Shown here: in pieces, positions 35,990-47,150 of the stretch
How the letters are laid out: each line of letters starts with the position of its first letter
How positions within the stretch are numbered: the first letter of the stretch is position 1
NCBI RefSeq assembly: GCF_016097555.1
Contig: NC_054704.1
Location: forward strand, 1,970,961 to 2,034,960
Origin: Gigantopelta aegis
Lineage: Eukaryota; Mollusca; Gastropoda; Neomphalida; Peltospiridae
Reading direction: 5' to 3'
Length of the DNA: 64,000 nucleotides
Translations under genes and position numbers: made by a program
The notes under the pieces: model-generated
Database searches by the model: none
Told to the model about the DNA's origin: nothing
What the model saw: the letters and a program-made list of their open reading frames with translations, nothing else

Positions 35990-36400
35990 TATATATACTC
36001 AAACAAATGGAATTTAAAAGTAAATATTAATAAAAGTAAAATTGTAGTATTCAGAAAAGGTGGAAATGTGAAACCTGAAGAAAGGTGGACATACCACGAA
36101 ACCGATTTAGAAATTGTTGACAGTTTTAACTATCTTGGGGTCTGTGTTCATTATAATGGAAAATGTAATACCGCTCAGAAGGTAATATGCAACCAAGGTA
36201 GAAAAGCTATGACTGCTCTATTTGGTAAAACTAGTAACTATTTCTTAAATGCAGAAACATTACTGTCACTGTTTGATACATATGTTAGTAGTATTTTAAA
36301 TTATGGCTGTGAAGTTTGGGGTTTTAACAAAGCAAACAGTCACGAGATCCTACATTTACAATTTTGTAAACGTATTTTAGGCGTGAAAAGGAGCACTACT
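35990..36400 (+). mobile_element. LINE reverse-transcriptase fragment, left piece
   Basis: Open reading gives KWNLKVNINKSKIVVFRKGG, SFNYLGVCVHYNGK, LFDTYVSSILNYGCEVWGF and KRILGVKRSTT, the end of the RT domain and the thumb of a non-LTR retrotransposon (CR1/L2-like by look). It stops abruptly at the inverted-repeat end at 36399. Its continuation is at 43134. Confidence 0.88.
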
Positions 36401-36429
36401 AACCCTTATCCTGCCGCATTCTTTTTGCT

Positions 36430-38230
36430 AAATTTAAAGAATTTTCACCTGTTCTACATTTCTAGTAATTTTATTAAAATCCATGGGCATTTTAACATGA
36501 AATTACACCCATATATACCATAATGATCCACCTACGTAATGATAGCATTTTGTAGATGGTTATTTTATTTATGTTACCATGGCAACAGCTGCAAATTTCA
36601 ATATACAATTTTTTCATTAATAATTAAGAAAACATGAATAAAACACTACTATTTTTTGTTTAATTTAAGTGTATGCTGTGATTTATTAAGCATAGTGATT
36701 GATTTAAAGAAAAAATTAAGCAGACTGCCATTTTTTTCAGAATAATAGGGTGCAATGCACATACTGTCATCAACGCTTTTTTGTAAATTATGAAGATAAT
36801 GTCCAACATTAACTATTATACATTTTTAGTAATATTATTAAAATCAGTTGACATTTCAGCATGAAATTACACACATATATACTAAGAATATCCATCTACG
36901 TAACGCTAACATTTTATAGTCAGTTATATTATTTATGTTACCATGGCAACAGCTGCAAATTTCAATATACCATATTTTCATTAATAATTATGAAACTTTA
37001 ATTAAAAACTAATATTTGTCTTTTAATTTAAATCTGTGCTGTGATTTATTAACCATACTGCTTGATGTAAAGAAAAAATTAAGTTGACAACCGCGTTTTT
37101 TTCTGAAAAATAGGGTCAGATGCGCATTCGGCTATCAACACATTTTTGTAAATTATGAACATAATTTCCAACATTAATTATTATACATTTCTGGTAATAT
37201 TATTAAAATCAGTTGACATTTCAGCATGAAATTACACACATATATACTAAGAATATCCACCTACATAAGGCTAACATTTTATAGTCAGTTATATTATTTA
37301 TGTTACCATGGCAACACCTGCAAATTTCAATATACCATATTTTCATTAATAATTATGAAAACTTTAATTAAAAACTTTTCTTTTTTTTAAATTTAAGTCT
37401 ATGCTGTGATTTATTAACCATACTGCTTGATGTAAAGAAAAAATTAAGTCGACAACCGCGGTTTGTCTGAAAAATAGGGTCAGATGCGCATTCGGCTATC
37501 ATCGCATTTTTGTAAATTATGAACATAATTTCCAGCATTAACTATTATACATTTCTGGTAATATTATTAAAATCAGTTGACATTTCAGCATGAAATTACA
37601 CACATATATACTAAGAATATCCACCTACGTAAGGCTAACATTTTATAGTCAGTTATATTATTTATGTTACCATGGCAACACCTGTAAATTTCAATATACC
37701 ATATTTTCATTAATAATTATGAAAACTTTAATTAAAAACTAATATTTTTCTTTTAATTTAAGTCTATGCTGTGATTTATTAACCATACTGCTTGATATAA
37801 AGAAAAAATTAAGTTGACAACCACGTTTTTTCTGAAAAATAGAGTCAGATGCGCATTCGGCTATCAACACATTTTTGTAAATTATGAACATAATTTCCAA
37901 CATTAACTATTATACATTTCTGGTAATATTATTAAAATCAATTGACATTTCAGCATGAAATTACACACATATATACTAAGAATATCCACCTACGTAAGGC
38001 TAATATTTTATAGTCAGTTATATTATTTATGTTACCATGGCAACACCTGCAAATTTCAATATACCATATTTTCATTAATAATTATGAAAACTTTAATTAA
38101 AAATTAATATTTTGCTTTTAATTTAAGTCTATGGTGTGATCTATTAACCATACTACTCGATTTAGAAAAAGAATTAAGTAGACAGCCAATTTTATTTTTG
38201 AATAATAGGGTCAAATGCACATACTACCAT
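36430..38230. repeat. About 365-bp tandem repeat, nearly 5 copies
   Basis: Copies line up at the shared motif CATGAAATTACACACATATA (about 36490, 36860, 37225, 37590 and 37955). Each unit carries one GTTACCATGGCAAC palindrome. The middle copies are about 95 percent alike by eye; the first is the most divergent. Confidence 0.92.
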
Positions 38231-38749
38231 CAACGCATTTTTGTAACTTGACACTAAAAATATGTATACTATCTCTATTACTTTATATATCTTTGTCAAA
38301 TGACACAAGATTTTAAAAAAGGTATATGCCCTTTCACTTCCTGTCATTTTCAAATGAACATAATTAATTCTGTTATCATGGTAACCAATGCAAAAAGAGG
38401 AACCGTTTCCCATATGAAATGTTTTAAATGAATTTATTTGAATACAAATCACTGTATAATGATGTAATAATAAGCTCCCAGCTGTTTACAAGAGATGGGT
38501 GAAAATTGTGAATTCTGTTACCACGGTAACCAATGCAAAACAGAAAATTTCTAAAAAAATCTCATTTTCAAGGACTGAGAAAAAACAACAATGTATAGTG
38601 ACACAATTGTACTATGCCTGTAGAAAAGATATATGAAGCTTATTAATTCTGTTACCATGGTAACCAGTTCAAAACTATATGTTACCATGGTACCCAGATC
38701 GAAACTGTTACCATGGTAACCAATGCAAACTATTGGTTACCATGGTAAG
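36573..38749. promoter_or_regulatory. Cluster of 11 X-box (RFX-type) palindromes
   Basis: GTTACCATGGCAAC occurs at 36573, 36937, 37302, 37666 and 38031. GTTATCATGGTAAC is at 38372, GTTACCACGGTAAC at 38517, GTTACCATGGTAAC at 38651 and 38707, and near-matches are at 38681 and 38736. The X-box consensus bound by RFX factors is GTNRCC, 0-3 bases, RGYAAC, and nine of the eleven sites fit or nearly fit on both half-sites. The first five are copied by the 365-bp tandem repeat. The last six stand in different flanking sequence, so they are not explained by it. Function is unproven. Confidence 0.6.
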
Positions 38750-41700
38750 GTATGTAAAACTGGAAACTATTTGCTGTGTGCATGCAACTTTTGGGTCATA
38801 CGGTCAAAAGTAAAGGACACCAGTAATCAATAATTTGAGGGTACTTGAAAACTCCACATCATAACTGCCGCTACTAGGTGGTTATGACGTTTGGAATCTT
38901 TTTAAAATTGGACACTGTATTTCATGTACACACTTTAAGCAGCAGCTATCTTACTATAATCATTCTAAAAATTATTAAAACGTATCCATTAATTCTCAAG
39001 ATTTTAGGGTACATAATTTTACCCTTCATACCCTCGGGCAGAAACCCTGGACACTGATATTAGAATAATAGAAATAGTAAAAAGGATTTTATGCATTTCC
39101 GTAATTTATTGTGACACAAGATACTTGCCATAGTGCTTCACACGGTCACAATTGTAAAAAAAAAAAAAAAATTGTCCATTCATCTAAAAAATGTTTTAAA
39201 CCCAAAGAAACAAACATCAACATGTGAGCCCTAATTAAAATTCGATATGTACCGTATACATAATGTGTATCCAGTGTTAAACACTTATGCATGATACAAA
39301 ATAGATCTAAACGGTCACCTGAGTAAATTGCTGACCACAACTACCAAACACATGGAGTGCGGAGCACCCATTTTCCTAGGGGGATTAAAATGACCAAATT
39401 CATGGTTTTGGGTTTTCCATGGGTGAGAGCAACTATCAAATAAATTTGGTTGGAAATGGTCTAGTATTTCTGAAAACATAATAGTTTAAATGCATTTGTC
39501 TATATGATAGATGGTTTAATGAATTTGTCTCCTACCTGAGGGGGGGGGGGGGGGGGCAGGGGACACGACATTAACGAAATTCGCAAAATTGATATTTGTA
39601 TGGTATTCCTGGACACGATAATTGGCTTAATTTCCGCTATTTGTGCCCCACCTTTAGGAGAGGGGTAGAATGACCAAATTCACAAGGAAATGGGTCACGA
39701 ATATGCAATTTCTATATAACTATTGTGACCTCCATCCCCACCTAGGGGACCTTCACAAGTTATATACACTGGTCATCTATTTGCCTTTATATATTATTTG
39801 AATACTATCCAGGTATAGCATTTCGGGCAAATGAGCTGGCCTAAAACCTTTTAACCATGTATTTCCATCATTTTACTCTGACACAGTACTAGTTGTAATC
39901 CATGTAAAAATATGTAGTGATTCATTTGCAACCCTATATAGCTGTTCAGGGCTGTAACTAGGATTTAAACAATGAACCAATGAGCATGGAAGGTGCAAGA
40001 CACCATTTTGCAGTCATTTCAGGAAAGTTACATACTTAAAACATCAGTATCAATAAACTATTTTTCTATTATTTTAACAACACCCCCCCCCCCCCCCCCC
40101 AATGCATTCCTCCCACACCAGGGGCGGGATGCAGCCCAGTGGTAAAGCGCAGTTGGTTTGGGATTGATTCCCATCAGCGGGCTCACTGGGCTATTTCTCG
40201 TTTCAGCCAGTGCTCCATGACTGGTATATCAAAGGCTGTGGTATGTACTATCCTGTCTTTGGGATGGTGTATATAAAAGATGTCTTGCTACTAATGGAAA
40301 AATGTTGGGGGTTTTCTCTCTAAGACTACTAGTATGTCAAAATTACCAAATGTTTGACATCCAATAGCCGATGATTAATAAGTGTGCTCTAGTGGTGTCG
40401 TTAAATAAAAAATAAAACACACACACACACCATTGCTGAGACCCTGCTGTTTGGCAGTAAAGCTAATATGAATAATAATTGTTGTTATCTAGATTCAGGG
40501 ATTTCCGTTCAACTCTGGCAGAAATGTGCCTGCATGCCCAACAAAAATGAGAGCCCGTACGCTTAGGCCTATGCCGATTCATATATATTTTTTTTTTAAT
40601 TTTGTGCCCTGTCGCTTAGGCCCATGGAGAGGGAGGTCAGAATGTGTTTATGTGTGGCACACAATGTAGTTGGAACTGATTAAAAAGTCAAAAACGTGAA
40701 ACGCGTGACGCACAGTAGTCCGAGCGGACGTAGAAAATGTGCTCCATACCGCAATAGGTCACTTGAGATGTCACACAAGTAAATGTTTAAAACATTATTA
40801 TCGGAATCATGAATTTATATTTGTGCAACTTCTTCTGACATGTTTATTGACGGAGTGAAAGAAGAAGAAATCACTGGCAGTTGGTCCCGCAAAGTATTGT
40901 ATCTGGGTCAAGGGTCGATAATATAGGTCAACTACACTTCCAAGTTTTTGCGATTTTTGTTTGATATTTTTATCAACAATATAGGATCGTTTTATGATTT
41001 GTGATTATTACATCCAGAATACAACATTTTAATTGCATTAAATAATTTGTTTAACGATTTTTGAGACAAAAACAATGTTTCGGGTCGTTGCCTACACAAC
41101 AGTGTCCGCCCTGCTAAAGTACGTGGAATGTTTTTCTTTTTAATTGTTATTTTAAAAAATTTAGTTATTACCGTATTTTTAAAATAAAAAACGTGATTAC
41201 TTACTCTGAATCTATTGCAAACCATTATCCTACTGTAATTTTCACATTTTATATAGGTCCATATAGTTACCGCACGATTTTTGGGGTGTTGCGTAACACG
41301 AAAAAGGACCGTGTCGATGTTCTAAAAAACGGTCGATAACTGTTGCATGGAAAAACAATTGGAACTCGCGGTAAGGGTGTGTATACCCCCGACGCATCCA
41401 CACCAATTGGTACCGTACAGGCCTGATGTACTAATCATAAGCGTACGGGATCCCGTTTTGTTTTGTAGGGGTGGGAGAGGGAGAAGGGCAGGCTAATTTG
41501 TGCCCGAATTAAACGAAAATACCACCTACTAAAAAACATTTATTAGTTTTAGCGTTACTGCTAACCAGCTATATATAATATAGGGTTTCAAACGAAGCAC
41601 TACACAATTTTACATGGATTTAATTACAACTAGTATTGTGGGAGAAATGTTGGAACTACTAGTACATGATGAAAAGGTTTCAGGCCAGCTCAATTTGCCC

Positions 41701-43115
41701 GAATGTCTCTCGTATTCGCCCAAATTTTAGATTTTGGTACTAATAAATTTATAAAAATACAGTAGATCCAACAGTGCAACACAACTACAGTTTACCTCAT
41801 GATGATTAATTTATCTGTATAACATTTGCAAATATGTGTGCAGGGAATGGGTCGACCCCCCCCCCCCCCCTTTCCGGTCCCTGCTCGAGCAGATTAAAAT
41901 AAAAAAAACTCAATACATATTCCGTCGGAGCATTACAGAAATCCCCTATAAACTTCGCTCTCCAGACACCCCTACCTAAAATCCCTGCACACATGCCTGA
42001 TTTTTAAAAGATTGTCATCCACCATACAACATTATTACAAAAAATTCACTGCTTATATACGCTTATTCATAAAAAGCCATGCACGCCCCCCCCCCACACA
42101 CACCCCCCCACACCCCCCACACCCCACCCCCACACCCCCCCCCCCCCCCCCCCACCCCACCCCCACCCCCACCCCCCACACACACACACTAAATCCTTGG
42201 ATCCGCGACAGGTACAGTAATAAAAACAAAAAACCGGTGGCGCCACATAATTATGTTTGACACGCAACGAGAATGTTTTGTGATTGGTTATTGAAAATAA
42301 TGTAGGTCACGGTATTCTGCAGACTACTTCAGCAGATATTCGTAACCTATCGTTTGTAATTCATTTTTTAAAAATGAGAACAAATATATATCCACTCAGT
42401 AGTGATTAATACTAATGTGAATGTTGAAAAGGAAAAACTGGCAGAAAAACAACACACAACAAAACAACGACGAACACCGAGCACATGTGCGTATTCGATC
42501 ATATAGTCGACGTAACTGTTCAAGTAAACATAGTTAGTTAGAATATCGTCTGCTGTAGTATAAGTAACCACGTTGTAATTATTAATGAAAACAGTTAGCC
42601 GCACATGCAAGCAATGTGTACTACTGCTGTCAAATTGTATGGCGGGAAATGTGCTGTCACATGACCTGTTGTTTATAAATAGAAAGAGGGAAATGGCGCT
42701 TTTCGACGACTGTTTATGCCGTCGGATTACAATTATTTGATTGTGTTTGTACCTTTTTTAGGCATTAAAAGTGATACTTTTTCTAATTTAATGCAACTGT
42801 CATAATGTAGTTCATATATAATAGTATATTATGACAACTTTGTAGAGATAAAAGAAACCGCTACCAAAAAAAACAAGAAACAATAACAAACAATAGCACG
42901 CGCCATTTGACGGGTCATTTTTGTTTTAAAAAAAACATAAGATGTACAACAGCAATTTAGCAAATATTTGGATATGTCATTCTAAGACTATTTATTGACA
43001 TTTTCTTACTTTGTTTTTGACAAAAATGTCAACAATTAATTTAGAAAACGATTTTTAAATGAAAACAATGCAAAGTGACGTCATTGTGATGACGCTTGAC
43101 GTGTATACATGTCAA
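38750..43115. other. Interior of the 6.7-kb element, right part
   Basis: No gene was recognised. It contains G and C homopolymers (39540-39556; 40083-40100; a C run at about 41858), a sense SINE (40120-40412), a repeat related to that at 29380-29535 (41840-42000, opposite orientation) and a C-rich stretch at 42086-42190. Confidence 0.5.
40120..40412 (+). mobile_element. tRNA-type SINE, nearly full length
   Basis: Head GGGCGGGATGCAGCCCAGTG with part of the A/B-box spacing lost, body GGGATGGTGTATATAAAAGA, tail TTTGACATCCAATAGCCGAT then GTGCTCTAGTGGTGTCGTTA. Confidence 0.9.
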
Positions 43116-43133
43116 CGGCACGATAAGGGTTAG

Positions 43134-44045
43134 CTAATATGATTGTCTATTTTGAATTAGGTAGATCACCTGTGTACATAAGTAGGAACATCCGTATGGT
43201 TAAATATTGGATAAATTTGTTGAATACAGATAACTGTATTTTGAAAGAGTGTTATAACACCCTATATGACGAGTGCATAAGAAAACCACGTTCTGTTAAC
43301 TGGATTAGTCAAATAAGAGACCTGCTTCTCACTAATGGTTTTGGTCACATGGTATAATCAAAATGTAGAAAATCGCAATACATTATATCACTATTCAAAC
43401 AGAGAATGACTGATCAATTTATCCAATCTATGTATGCTGTATTCAACAATTCTCCAAAATGTCTGTTATACAAATTCGTTGTTAATAATTATTGCTTACA
43501 ACATTATCTGCAGAAACCTATTGCCTTGAAATACAAACATATTTTGAGTAAATATAGATTATCTTCCCATAATCTCTTTATAGAAACGGGCAGATAGCAC
43601 AATATTGACAGGAATAATAGAATGTGTCGTCTGTGCAATATGAATGTAGTAGAAGACGAATATCACTTTGTTCTAGTGTGTCCTTTCTTCAGTAACATAA
43701 GAGATAAATATATTAAACCTTTTTATTACAATAAACCATCAACATTTAAATTAACGCAACTACTGTCCAGCGACAATTCAAAACAGCTAATTAAATTGTG
43801 TAAGTATTTGAAAACTGCTACCACGCATAGAACAGACAACATTGATACATGACATATGTTATTATTGTATATTATTGCTATGCATGCATTACCCATTTAC
43901 TATAGAATTTTATCGATTGTAACCTGATGCTACATACCATTTCCCGCAGTGTGCACATTATATTATTTTATATATAAATATGTATGTATGCCTACAAAAT
44001 GTACATTTTTTGGCAAAAAAATAAAATATGTGTTCTACATTGATA
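43134..44045 (+). mobile_element. LINE right piece (C-terminal zinc-knuckle region and 3' UTR)
   Basis: Reading gives IVYFELGRSPVYISRNIRM, WISQIRDLLLTNGFGHMV, SPKCLLYKF and a CCHC-like MCRLCNMNVVEDEYHFVLVC motif. It is the continuation of the fragment ending at 36400. At least two in-frame stops (after GFGHMV and after IETGR) show the LINE is dead. The 3' UTR appears to end near 44045 (AAATAAAATATGTG). Confidence 0.85.
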
Positions 44046-44497
44046 AAAAGGCCTATACCTATTACGTGGCATCATCCATTAAAATAACATGTTATTAACG
44101 TGTAGAATTCTAAACACGGTTATCAGTGAAAAGCCGTCATTTTAGGTTGTTGGTTTTTTGTTGTTGTTTTTTTGTTTTTATTTTGTTTTTGTTTGTTTAG
44201 TTGTTTTTTGTTTGAGTTGTTTGTTTGTTTGTTTGAGTTGGTTGTTTGTTTGTTTGAGTTGTTTGTTTGTTTGTTTGTTTGGGTTGTTTGTTTTCGACTG
44301 GCAGCACCTGGTCACTAAGAACAAAAGAGTTGAATGTACTGCCAGTCATACGTCTTAGTAAACGGGAAACACTACTCTAACAATCAGCCCGTTTAGTAGA
44401 TAGGTGAACGCTAGCAGACTGACGCCACTTATTTGTGAATCTTTGTGAAACTGAGATTTATGGTTTAAAAATAAATTAACATAGTCCTACAGATGTT

Positions 44498-45382
44498 TTA
44501 AATTGACATACCCTAGTTTTTAAACACTAACGCATATTTCTTAAGTCATACTTTACTTGGATTTTATTGTTTGGATTATCAATTTCCGTACTTTCCAAGT
44601 GTTTTTGGTCATCCTGGTATTTTTAATATTACAAAATGCATTTGTCATATTTTTAAAAACGCACGTGTGTTTGAAAAGTAACAGATATGGTGTCGAGTTT
44701 TAGTCTATTTTTAGGGAGTATTTCACCATTTCAAAGTCACAGACTCATGTTTCACTCAGTTGTCACTTTATCCAGATGAGTTACAGGTTTGTAGATTAAC
44801 TAAAGTTAGTGTTAATTTTCACGGGTTGAAACTAGGGTCTGTCCCTTTAACTAAAGTTAGTGTTAATTTTCACGGGTTCAAACTAGGGTCTGTCCCTTTA
44901 ACTAAAGTTAGTGTTAATTTTCACGGGTTCAAACTAGGGTCTGTCCCTTTAACTAAACTTAGTGTTAATTTTCACGGGTTGAAACTAGGGTCTGTCCCTT
45001 TAACTAAACTTAGTGTTAATTTTCACGGGTTCAAACTAGGGTATGTCCCTTTAACTAAACTTAGTGTTAATTTTCACGGGTTCAAACTAGGGTATGTCCC
45101 TTTAACTAAACTTAGTGTTAATTTTCACGGGTTGAAACTAGGGTCTGTCCCTTTAACTAAACTTAGTGTTAATTTTCACGGGTTCAAACTAGGGTATGTC
45201 CCTTTAAACTAAACTTAGTGTCCCTTTAACTAAACTTAGTGTTAATTTTCACGGGTTGAAACTAGGGTCTGTCCCTTTAACTAAACTTAGTGTTAATTTT
45301 CACGGGTTGAAACTAGGGTATGTCCCTTTAACTAAACTTAGTGTTAATTTTCACGGGTTGAAACTAGGGTATGTCCCTTTAA
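44498..45382. mobile_element. TTAA-flanked MITE with amplified right end
   Basis: The left end is TTAAATTGACATACCCTAGT, the right end ACTAGGGTATGTCCCTTTAA, inverted repeats of each other. The element is a relative of the one at 45984. The last 51 bp of its right end are repeated in tandem. Confidence 0.75.
44800..45382. repeat. 51-bp minisatellite of a MITE terminus, about 11 copies
   Basis: The unit contains GTGTTAATTTTCACGGGTTG then AAACTAGGGTCTGTCCCTTT and AACTAAACTTA. Each copy repeats the terminal inverted repeat (CTAGGG-GTCCCTTTAA). Copies differ by single bases; one copy is truncated at about 45210-45240. Confidence 0.93.
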
Positions 45383-45559
45383 ATAGTGAAAGGAAATTGC
45401 AAATAGGGTGTTCATTAAAAACACGACTCATTTTAAATATTTTGAGATTCATTTTTGTTACTTCCGTGATATTAATTTTAAAATTAAAATTTAAAACATG
45501 ACATAACATAGATATACAGAAAAAAAGCCCACCCGTTTGTTTGAAAATGATCTAAATTG

Positions 45560-45660
45560 GTCATTTCCGTCACAAGAGTCGCGAACACCGAGTGTCATTA
45601 TGATTACAACCGTCATTTCCGTCACAAGAGTCGTGAACACCGAGTCTCATTATGATTACA
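45560..45660. repeat. About 48-bp direct duplication
   Basis: Two copies of TTTCCGTCACAAGAGTCG, then GAACACCGAGT and TCATTATGATTACAACC. Confidence 0.9.
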
Positions 45661-45983
45661 ACCACACAGTAACTACACTTCTGGTGAAATATCAAATATA
45701 GGCCTAATGTTTTTGTTGTTTGTTGCTTTTTATATTTTTTATTATTACATCTTAGCTGTTATGAAGCTTAAGAAAATATTTTAATTCATGTTCCTAATAA
45801 GCATGGATCTATGCCAAAAACAACCCAAACTGTTTAAATAACGAAACGGAAACCAAGGGAGCTAACATTATACTGCTTCCAGGTTAACGGCCGTTGCTAT
45901 GTGTACACGGTAGGTTGCTATGTATAACAAACCGGCGCTAAGTAGACTTCTTATCTGTCTTTCTTTTTAAACAATTAACTATA

Positions 45984-46806
45984 ATGCCTTAAAGGGACAC
46001 ACCCTAGTTACGGCTAGTTGTTAACCATTACGGCGTTGTTTTTCGCTATTAACCCCATTTTTTCACAAATAAAATTGCACTTTACTTACCGTTTATTATT
46101 TAGAATATACATTTCCATTCACCTGAAGTGTTTTTTGGTAATCCTGGTGTTAGTAATACCACAAAATGCATTTTTCGTATTTCTGAAAAACGGGCGCACG
46201 TTTGAGAAAAAAACCGTTGAGCAGACAAGGTCTAATCTATTTTTAGACGGGATATTTCCATTTCAATGTCACAGACGTTGGTATACCACGTGACCGTTAT
46301 CATTTTGGTTCGGTTTGTTTTCTCGTGCACGGTTCGCGCGATCAACATCATTTGTTGTTGTTCATTTGTGAGATTTTTCTTCACAGTTCGTGAACATTTT
46401 CAGTAACAATAAAGTTCAGACAAGTAAGTATCTCAATACAAAACGTTACAAACCCTTAAAACCAATAATTTTGCTAAGTCCTACGATATCTGGAGAGGGG
46501 ATACAACCAGGACACAACAGTTGGAAGATGTCCAGGAGGTGTGAAAAGAACGCACCCCAAGTCTGTGAAATTTGTCGTGACGTAGGCATTGTTGTGCTTC
46601 GAGCGACATCTACCGGTGACATCAGAATACAAACTTTCAAAATTATTTCAAGCAATTGGGACATGGGGATTCCCATGGTATTTATCGATATAAAACCTGC
46701 TTTTTCACTCCATTTGATAAAAACGTGATCTAAGTGTGTTACAGGTTTGTAGATTAACCAAATTATAATTTATTTTCGCTGGATGGAACTAGGATGTGCG
46801 GCTTTA
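45984..46806. mobile_element. TTAA-flanked MITE, about 0.8 kb
   Basis: The left end TTAAAGGGACACACCCTAGT and right end ACTAGGATGTGCGGCTTTAA are imperfect inverted repeats. A 112-codon frame inside (46390-46728) has no recognised similarity and is probably fortuitous. The element is related to that at 44498. Confidence 0.75.
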
Positions 46807-47150
46807 ACTAGTCGACTACAATAGAACGTTTTATTTTAACATTAAACGAATATGGTGTAATGATACATATATTTTTTAAAAGAAGAGACTGTGACGTCAT
46901 AGACAATAGATACATGACGTTCACAAAATGATTAGCGGTAAGTCAGCTAAACCTAATTAACAGGTAAAGTAGTGATTTATTATCGTGATAATCAATTAAA
47001 ATTGAACATGGGTATTCGTTTATTTATTATGTTCTTTTAGACATAATATACGTTTCTGTACATGGGAACCGTTCCTACCTACCCACTTGGCGATGGACGT
47101 ACGGGTATTTTTTAAATATAGATAAAAATGTGAGATTTGACCCCACTGGA

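Larger units (their letters stand above)
36399..43133. mobile_element. 6.7-kb piggyBac-like inverted-repeat element inserted in a LINE
   Basis: The left end CTAACCCTTATCCTGCCG and right end CGGCACGATAAGGGTTAG are inverted repeats of 18 bp with one mismatch. CCCTTA-CTGCC next to a TTAA-like tetramer (CTAA/TTAG) resembles piggyBac ends. The LINE reading frame breaks at the left end and its next part resumes directly after the right end. No transposase frame was recognised, so the element is non-autonomous or decayed. It contains a 365-bp tandem repeat, an X-box cluster and a SINE. The family call rests on the ends alone. Confidence 0.6.
44300..47150. repeat. Composite dispersed repeat, copy A
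   Basis: Several blocks match 52860-53995 in the same order: the AACGGGAAACA block, ACTTATTTGTGAATCTT, CAAATAGGGT, CAAGGGAGCTAACA, GGTTGCTATGTA, TGTGACGTCATAGACAATAG and ATTAGCGGTAAGT. Copy A is longer because it carries fuller versions of two TTAA-flanked elements. No coding sequence was recognised. Confidence 0.75.

Noticed and set aside
44760-45501. Plus-strand frame with LSVNFHGLKLGSVPLTK repeats
   Set aside because: Translation of the 51-bp MITE-end array (17 codons per unit), not a protein repeat family.
46390-46728. 112-codon plus-strand frame
   Set aside because: Lies wholly inside a TTAA-flanked non-coding element and has no recognised similarity.
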